DNA of 10,176 nt, taken from positions 1-10,176 of the forward strand of contig JAIDPG010000255.1 in NCBI GenBank assembly GCA_029062865.1. The letters are read 5' to 3'. The notes under the pieces are model-generated. The model saw only the letters and a program-made list of their open reading frames with translations, made no database searches and was not told where the DNA came from. This DNA is from Oscillospiraceae bacterium. GTDB lineage: Bacteria; Bacillota; Clostridia; Oscillospirales; Ruminococcaceae. Positions 6,204-10,176 of this stretch are shown in pieces (within the stretch, counting starts at the first letter, position 1; every line of letters begins with the position of its first letter). Made by a program: the position numbers and the translations under genes.

Positions 6204-6315
6204 ATAAAATCAAGCGATAGCTTGTTTTTATCAAAAGGTTTTCTTTCGTCTTCCCGCCTGCGGCGGGGAATGACGAGATAATGCTTATTTAAATCAAGCG
6301 TGAGCTTGTTTTTAT
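6204..6315. repeat. Duplicated hairpin flanking a GC-rich palindrome, between rpsP and the upstream membrane-protein gene
   Basis: A 25-base direct repeat occurs at 6207-6231 and 6291-6315. The copies differ only at two loop positions. Each forms a hairpin (CAAGC/GCTTG core, AT-rich extensions, 4-base loop: GATA in one, GTGA in the other). Between them lies a palindrome with outer arms TCGTC/GACGA and inner arms TTCCCGCC/GGCGGGGAA (about 6247-6277). The stop codon of the upstream minus-strand gene (6312-6314) lies inside the second copy. Change in loops but not stems fits conserved structure or a recent duplication. Confidence 0.6.
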
Positions 6316-6581
6316 TGTGAGGAATTTCTGTTCATCAGCGAGCTGTAATCGAGAAGCGGCTCGGGCTCGCCTTTTATCGCCAGATACACCCACATCGCAA
6401 CAGCCGCAATGATAAACAAAATGCCCATTATCATGCACTTTATTCGATTTTGTTCGGGAGTATCAAATAAAGATCCTCTGCCAAATCTAGGGTGGTCAAA
6501 CAAGTCGTCATTGTTGCGGTTGCGCCCGACAAAGAACATTATCACGCCGAGAAGAAACAGCACTGCGCTGAACGGTCCCAT
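6312..6581 (-). CDS. Small two-helix membrane protein of unknown function
   Basis: I do not recognise this 89-residue protein. It has two predicted membrane helices (about 3-19 and 49-69), a polar loop of about 30 residues rich in Asn, Asp and Arg, and a polar tail. The loop holds DDLFDHPRFGRG (25-36), resembling the segment at 44-53 of the neighbouring upstream gene product, where it also sits between the first and second helices, so the two are probably diverged paralogues. The ATG at 6581 has an AAAGGAG site 5 bases ahead that begins in the stop codon of the preceding gene, so translation is likely coupled. A TTG at 6605 is possible but has no site. It lies between ffh and rpsP in one transcription direction. 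Both the spacing and the membrane pattern argue that it is real. Confidence 0.75.
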   Translation of the reverse strand: MGPFSAVLFLLGVIMFFVGRNRNNDDLFDHPRFGRGSLFDTPEQNRIKCMIMGILFIIAAVAMWVYLAIKGEPEPLLDYSSLMNRNSSQ

Positions 6582-6591
6582 AATCGCTCCT

Positions 6592-7014
6592 TTATGCCAT
6601 AGCAACTATAAACAATCCCAGCAGCAACGCGCAAATCGTGATTAAAATTCCTACGGTTACGGAAACATAAGCGTCCCTGTCCTCGCGGTCAACGCGTTTG
6701 AGCCTTACGGCGACGTTGAACGCAAGCAGCGCCGCGCTTACCGCGGTAAGCGCCCAACCGCCCGCCTTGAACCCGAAGTTAAAGCCTATCGCGCTCACAA
6801 TGCCCGCGCATACCAACATAACGCCCATATCAAACAGCTGGTAAGGCGACTCAATTCCGCGACGCCACCGCGGAGAGTACAGATCATTCAATGCCCATTC
6901 CTTGTGGGAGTCGTAAAAGCTCCACAGTCCCTTGCGCATTAACACCCATGCGATAATTATCATCGCAACGCCCGCGAGAAAGAAAACAAGGCTAAAAATA
7001 TCGCGAAAGTCCAA
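6592..7014 (-). CDS. Four-helix membrane protein of unknown function
   Basis: This 140-residue protein is unrecognised. Four hydrophobic stretches fit membrane helices at about 6-26, 61-80, 84-104 and 116-138. A loop rich in Trp, Arg and Asp follows helix 1 and contains NDLYSPRWRRG (43-53), the motif shared with the next gene. A basic segment (RLKRVDREDRD) separates helices 3 and 4. The likely start is TTG at 7014: an AAGGCGG sequence, which overlaps the ffh stop, lies 7 bases ahead, and the frame is closed upstream by that stop. The next gene's ribosome binding site overlaps its own stop. This tight packing suggests translation coupled to ffh. The start is the least certain part. Nothing in the sequence shows an enzymatic or transport function. 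Confidence 0.75.
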   Translation of the reverse strand: MDFRDIFSLVFFLAGVAMIIIAWVLMRKGLWSFYDSHKEWALNDLYSPRWRRGIESPYQLFDMGVMLVCAGIVSAIGFNFGFKAGGWALTAVSAALLAFNVAVRLKRVDREDRDAYVSVTVGILITICALLLGLFIVAMA

Positions 7015-7026
7015 GACCGCACCGCC

Positions 7027-8382
7027 TTACATTCCGGGGAAACCGCCCATACCGCCCATTCCCATAGGAAACCGCGGGAAGCGCTTTTTCTTGCCTCCTA
7101 AGCCCATTTGCTTCATCATCTTCTGCATCTGCTCGAACTGGCGGAGAAGCTGGTTTACCTCCTCAACGGACGTTCCCGATCCCGCAGCAATGCGGCGCTT
7201 GCGCTTCGCGTCGATTATCGACGGCTTCTCGCGCTCGCGCTTTGTCATCGATGTGATGATAGCCTTTGTGTGCGGGAGCTTTTTGTCGTCAATGTCCTCG
7301 TCCTTGATTTTCCCCGCAACGCCGGGGATCATATTCAACAAATTACGGACGTTGCCCATTTTCTCTATCTGAACGAACTGCGCGTACAGATCGTTGAGGT
7401 CGAACTTGTTTTCCTGTAATTTCTTCAGCGACTGCTCGGCTTCTTTCTCGTCAATAGTCGCCTTTGCCTTTTCGATAAGCGTGAGCACGTCGCCCATGCC
7501 GAGAATTCTGTCCGCCATGCGGTCAGGGTAGAACGGCTCGAGGTCGTCGGGCTTCTCGCCGATGCCAGCGAACTTTATCGGCTTGCCCGTAATGGCAAGC
7601 ACGGTAAGCGCCGCGCCGCCGCGGGTGTCGCCGTCGAGCTTCGTGAGTATAACGCCGCTTATATCCAGCGCGTCGTTGAAGCTCTGCGCGACGTTTACAG
7701 CGTCCTGTCCGGTCATCGAGTCAACAACGAGCAGTATCTCGTCCGGCTCGACCGATGTCTTTATATCCTTAAGCTCCTGCATCAGCGTTTCGTCGATATG
7801 CAGACGACCCGCCGTATCGAGAAGCACCGTGTCAAAGCCCTGATCCTTAGCGTACTTTATGCCGTGCTTCGCGATCTCCACGGGGTTTCCCTGACCCTCG
7901 TCGAACACGTGCGCGCCGACCTTTTCCCCGACGACGTGCAGCTGCTCGATAGCCGCGGGACGATAAACGTCGCACGCGACAAGCAGCGGTCTGCGGTTCT
8001 GCCCCTGCATCCACTTCGCGAGCTTCGCGCAATGCGTCGTTTTACCCGCACCCTGAAGTCCGCACATCATAATAACGCACGGCGGCTTTGCGGGGAAATT
8101 CAGCTTCGCGGTGGTATTTCCCATAAGCTCGATGAGCTCCTGGTGAACTATATCTATTACCTGCTGCGCGGGCGTGAGGCTTTCCATAACCTTTGCGCCG
8201 AGCGCCTTTTCGCTGACGCTGTTCACAAAGTCCTTCGCGACCTTGAAGTTTACGTCCGCGTCGAGCAGAGCCATACGCACCTCGCGCATAGCCTCCTTGA
8301 TGTCCTTTTCCGTAAGCTTTCCGTGTCCCTTCAGCTTGGAAAAAACCTTATTCAGTTTTGAAGAAAGACCGTCAAAAGCCAT
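7027..8382 (-). CDS. ffh: Signal recognition particle GTPase Ffh (SRP54)
   Basis: Ffh binds signal sequences emerging from the ribosome and, with SRP RNA and FtsY, delivers them to the Sec translocon. The 451 residues match the family. An N-terminal helical bundle (about 1-90) leads into the GTPase domain: P-loop GLQGAGKTT (108-116), DVYRPAAIEQL (138-148), DTAGR (189-193) and TKLDGDTRGGAAL (247-259). The methionine-rich M domain (about 300-435) carries the RNA-binding segment around SIIDAKRKRRIAAGSGTSVEEVN and ends in a Gly/Met-rich tail. The ATG at 8382 is preceded by AGAGG, a modest site. It follows ylxM by 78 bases and is followed almost without a gap by a membrane-protein gene. The FtsY receptor gene and the SRP RNA gene are not in this window. 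Confidence 0.98.
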   Translation of the reverse strand: MAFDGLSSKLNKVFSKLKGHGKLTEKDIKEAMREVRMALLDADVNFKVAKDFVNSVSEKALGAKVMESLTPAQQVIDIVHQELIELMGNTTAKLNFPAKPPCVIMMCGLQGAGKTTHCAKLAKWMQGQNRRPLLVACDVYRPAAIEQLHVVGEKVGAHVFDEGQGNPVEIAKHGIKYAKDQGFDTVLLDTAGRLHIDETLMQELKDIKTSVEPDEILLVVDSMTGQDAVNVAQSFNDALDISGVILTKLDGDTRGGAALTVLAITGKPIKFAGIGEKPDDLEPFYPDRMADRILGMGDVLTLIEKAKATIDEKEAEQSLKKLQENKFDLNDLYAQFVQIEKMGNVRNLLNMIPGVAGKIKDEDIDDKKLPHTKAIITSMTKREREKPSIIDAKRKRRIAAGSGTSVEEVNQLLRQFEQMQKMMKQMGLGGKKKRFPRFPMGMGGMGGFPGM

Positions 8383-8460
8383 AATCGTTAAACCTCTGTA
8401 TATTTAATTAGAGAGCCGCGCTTCGAAAAAAGTTTTTCGCTCTTGGAATATTTTGTTTTC

Positions 8461-8799
8461 TCAGCTGTTCAGCACGTTTTTTATCTTGCTTATAGATTGC
8501 TTTATCCTCGCGTTTTCGGAAGAGCTCGGCGCGCTTTCGAGCACCTCGGAAACCTTGTCAAGCTCCTCGGTTATCTCGCGGAACTTCGCGGCGCTGCCGA
8601 GAACCTCCTCGAGCTCCAGCAGGCGGTTTTTGCCCTTTTTTATGAAATCGTTGACCGACTGCCGCGAGATGCCGCCCATTTCCTCGGCGATCTCCCCGAG
8701 CGACAGATCCGAGTTGAACCGCAAGTCCAGCGCCGTCTGCTGGCTCTTCGGAAGAAGCTCGCCGTAAATATCAAGCAGCAATACAATATCCTCGTTCAT
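8461..8799 (-). CDS. ylxM: YlxM family helix-turn-helix protein (UPF0122)
   Basis: YlxM is a small protein encoded directly before ffh in many Firmicutes; in streptococci it has been linked to SRP function. The 112 residues begin with a sigma-70 region 4-like helix-turn-helix: LLPKSQQTALDLRFNSDLSLGEIAEEMGGISRQSVNDFIKK (about 16-55), the recognition helix being near ISRQSVNDFI. The second half is a charged helical segment probably able to form a coiled coil (RLLELEEVLGSAAKFREI and on). The ATG at 8799 has GAAGAGG just ahead. It is the first gene of the operon, with a consensus promoter about 60 bases upstream. Binding of DNA or of SRP RNA are both compatible with the fold; the neighbour ffh favours a role in SRP assembly. 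Confidence 0.93.
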   Translation of the reverse strand: MNEDIVLLLDIYGELLPKSQQTALDLRFNSDLSLGEIAEEMGGISRQSVNDFIKKGKNRLLELEEVLGSAAKFREITEELDKVSEVLESAPSSSENARIKQSISKIKNVLNS

Positions 8800-8810
8800 A
8801 ATACCTCTTC

Positions 8811-8853
8811 AGAAGTTGCAACAAGTGTAATGTAAATTCAACTTACACCTTCT
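8811..8853 (-). promoter_or_regulatory. Dyad in the ylxM leader
   Basis: The leader contains GTGTAA/TTACAC arms (8825-8830 with 8843-8848) and outer arms AGAAG/CTTCT (8811-8815 with 8849-8853). In RNA these can pair from the very 5' end to just before the GAAGAGG ribosome binding site. It could affect stability or initiation, or be chance in an AT-rich leader. Confidence 0.35.
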
Positions 8854-8859
8854 ATCGTT

Positions 8860-8888
8860 ATTATAACAAATAATCACGAGTTTGTCAA
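8860..8888 (-). promoter_or_regulatory. Consensus sigma-A promoter of the ylxM-ffh operon
   Basis: On the minus strand TTGACA (8883-8888) is followed after exactly 17 bases by TATAAT (8860-8865); both boxes are perfect consensus. The predicted start is near 8853, leaving a leader of about 54 bases before ylxM. Confidence 0.93.
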
Positions 8889-8897
8889 GGGGTTTTT

Positions 8898-8932
8898 AAA
8901 AAAAGTTTGCCGCGGCTCATAAGAACCGCGGC
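8898..8932 (-). terminator. Rho-independent terminator of the lipoprotein gene
   Basis: Read on the minus strand, a 10-base stem (8923-8932 with 8909-8918, GCCGCGG core, one G-U pair) with a 4-base loop is followed by AAAC and seven T (8898-8904). It lies just past the lipoprotein stop and about 10 bases ahead of the ylxM -35 box, insulating the two units. Confidence 0.92.
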
Positions 8933-8939
8933 TTGTATT

Positions 8940-10097
8940 TTAGAAACTGTTGATGTCGGTTTGCAGACGAGCAAGGTGGTCGTAGTCGTATTCCTTGCCT
9001 TTGTAGTTGACTTTGATATTAGGGCAGCCTTCGAAAGCTTTCCCAATGAATGTCATACTGTCGGGGAGCGTTATATTTGTAAGGCTTGTGCAGTTTTCAA
9101 ATGCCCCACCGTCGATACTGGTCACACTACCGGGAATCGTTACGCTTGTAAGGCTGGTGCAGTTTTCAAAAGCGTAAGCGCTGATATAAGTCACGCCATC
9201 AAGGATAGTGACGCTTGTAAGGCTTGTGCAGCCGGAGAAAACATAACCCCAACCATCGCCGATAGTAGTCACACTGCCAGGGATTGTTATGCTTTTAAGG
9301 CTTGTGCATTCCCGGAAAGCATTGTTGTCGATTTTGGTCACGCTGTCGGGGATATCTATGCTTGCAAGGCTTGTACAATTTTCAAAAGCATTTTTGTCAA
9401 TTACTGCCAAACTGTCGGGGAGATTTATACTTGCAAGGCTTGTACAGCCGGAGAAAGCACCGTCGCCAACCTTGCCCACACCGCCGGGGATATTTACGCT
9501 TGTAAGACTGCTGCAGCCGGAGAAAGCTTTATTCTCAATCTCGGTTACACTATCGGGAATAGTCACGCTTTCAAGACTTGTACAGTTTTCGAAAGCACGG
9601 CTGTCTATCTTGGAAACGCCCTCGGGAATGTTTATGTCCGTAATGTCTTTATTTCCCCTAATAGAAACAGAAACTACTTTTTGTCCGCCAACCGTCGGGG
9701 GAATATTTATAACTTTTTCCTTTCCGAGATAGTCGCTGAGAACAGCACCGCTGAATTCATTTAGATAGTCGCCACCCTCAGAGTATCGAACCACAAAATC
9801 AAACTCGTCCGTATAAGGCACGGTGCTCCAATCAACCTCTTTGTGTGCCTCCGGCGTGCTTGACGTGTCGGGAGTGCCGGCGGGTGCGCTTGACGCGTCG
9901 GTCACGCTTGACACATCGGGGGTGCCGCTCGCTGCGGATGTGCTGGTCGAGGTGGGCTTGCTGTTGTTCGGAGTGCTTACGGTGCTGCTCGAAGAGGTCT
10001 CCGGCTGATTTGCGGGCGGGTTTTCGCTCTTTCCGCAAGCGGTAAGCGACAAAACCATCGCCGTGCAAACGACTATTGATAATATTTTATTCTTCAT
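8940..10097 (-). CDS. BspA-like leucine-rich-repeat surface lipoprotein
   Basis: The 385-residue protein starts with a lipoprotein signal (MKNKILSIVVC... then LTAC at 18-21), so Cys21 should be lipidated and anchored to the outer face of the membrane. A Ser/Thr/Pro/Ala-rich linker (about 25-87) can span the wall. After a short non-repeat part (about 88-126) come nine LRR_5 units of 23 residues, pattern AFxxCTSLxSVTIPxSVTxI, each with Cys at the same place; one unit (GDGWGYVFSGC) is three residues longer. The last unit is degenerate and followed by NYKGKEYDYDHLARL, a common end for these proteins. BspA-type repeats mediate host or particle binding in several bacteria; the target here is unknown. 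The ATG at 10097 has AAAGGAAA 7 bases ahead; the longer frame from 10130 would run through a hairpin and lacks such a site. Confidence 0.92.
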   Translation of the reverse strand: MKNKILSIVVCTAMVLSLTACGKSENPPANQPETSSSSTVSTPNNSKPTSTSTSAASGTPDVSSVTDASSAPAGTPDTSSTPEAHKEVDWSTVPYTDEFDFVVRYSEGGDYLNEFSGAVLSDYLGKEKVINIPPTVGGQKVVSVSIRGNKDITDINIPEGVSKIDSRAFENCTSLESVTIPDSVTEIENKAFSGCSSLTSVNIPGGVGKVGDGAFSGCTSLASINLPDSLAVIDKNAFENCTSLASIDIPDSVTKIDNNAFRECTSLKSITIPGSVTTIGDGWGYVFSGCTSLTSVTILDGVTYISAYAFENCTSLTSVTIPGSVTSIDGGAFENCTSLTNITLPDSMTFIGKAFEGCPNIKVNYKGKEYDYDHLARLQTDINSF

Positions 10098-10110
10098 TCT
10101 CTGTTTCCTT

Positions 10111-10143
10111 TCATTGTCTGTCCGGGGCAAAGCCCCACAATGA
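10111..10143. repeat. REP-like hairpin in the lipoprotein leader
   Basis: Outer arms TCATTGT (10111-10117) and ACAATGA (10137-10143) and inner arms GGGGC (10124-10128) and GCCCC (10132-10136) can fold together with a 6-base bulge on one side and an AAA loop. The GGGGCAAAGCCCC core also occurs at 2513-2525. On the minus strand one outer arm ends directly before the AAAGGAAA ribosome binding site, so the fold could influence access to it. Confidence 0.55.
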
Positions 10144-10145
10144 CC

Positions 10146-10176
10146 ATTATATATATATATATATATATATATTGTC
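10146..10176 (-). promoter_or_regulatory. TA-repeat promoter of the lipoprotein gene (partial at window edge)
   Basis: A tract of 12 TA dinucleotides plus one T (10148-10172) ends, on the minus strand, in TATAAT (10146-10151), a consensus -10 whose start would be near 10139. At the other end of the tract the window stops at GACA (10173-10176). If the two bases beyond are TT on the minus strand, this is a TTGACA -35 box 21 bases from TATAAT. Other TATATA registers within the tract give 17-base spacing. The tract is therefore probably the promoter spacer. Confidence 0.55.

Noticed and set aside
9060..9600. Regular repeats that might suggest a CRISPR array
   Set aside because: The period is a constant 69 bases with no unique spacers, and it corresponds to 23-residue protein repeats in an open frame.
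8907..9764. A 285-codon plus-strand frame with a repeating Cys-Lys-Ala pattern over the lipoprotein gene
   Set aside because: The repetition merely mirrors the 69-bp LRR units on the opposite strand. The minus-strand product has a lipobox, a linker and classic BspA repeats.
10098..10114. A six-codon frame (ATG at 10114) whose TGA overlaps the lipoprotein ATG
   Set aside because: It could be a coupled leader peptide, but its ATG lies inside the hairpin arm just before the AAAGGAAA site and has no ribosome binding site of its own.

Overview
The window looks like a chromosomal segment of a low-to-moderate GC Gram-positive anaerobe of the Clostridia, most likely near the Ruminococcaceae/Oscillospiraceae. 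This is an inference from gene content and style: strong AAGGAGG-type ribosome binding sites, GTG and TTG starts, a Gram-positive ylxM-ffh gene pair, type IV pilus genes of the clostridial kind, and a BspA-like leucine-rich-repeat lipoprotein. No gene shows clear signs of recent transfer.

Positions 1-5510 are a type IV pilus region. It opens with the 3' end of an unidentified gene with a Gly/Asp-rich tail, followed by a large prepilin-like protein (306-1184, +). A convergent prepilin peptidase gene (1259-2305, -) follows, with its own well-formed promoter overlapped by a perfect dyad. After a roughly 200-base repeat-rich gap come the extension ATPase PilB (2622-4322, +) and the retraction ATPase PilT (4389-5474, +), ending at a strong terminator. 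Together these would make, cleave, assemble and retract a pilus. The platform protein PilC and the alignment proteins PilM/N/O are not in the window.

Positions 5541-8888 hold a minus-strand housekeeping operon, read right to left. It runs from a consensus promoter (TTGACA-17-TATAAT) through ylxM, ffh, two small unrecognised membrane-protein genes and rpsP to khpA, then a terminator facing the pilT terminator. It links protein targeting (SRP) to ribosome and RNA functions. The two membrane proteins share a short motif and look like diverged paralogues. The usual followers rimM-trmD are absent after khpA.

Positions 8898-10176 carry a lipoprotein with nine BspA-type repeats (minus strand) and its terminator. 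Just upstream is a (TA)12 tract that appears to form the -35/-10 spacer of its promoter, a candidate phase-variation switch for a surface protein.

Several intergenic spaces contain short GC-rich palindromes resembling dispersed repeats. I see no mobile-element genes, tRNA, rRNA or CRISPR. Most of the window is ordinary core and pilus biology. The best leads are the TA tract, the dyad at the peptidase promoter, the insertion in the peptidase and the paired membrane proteins.
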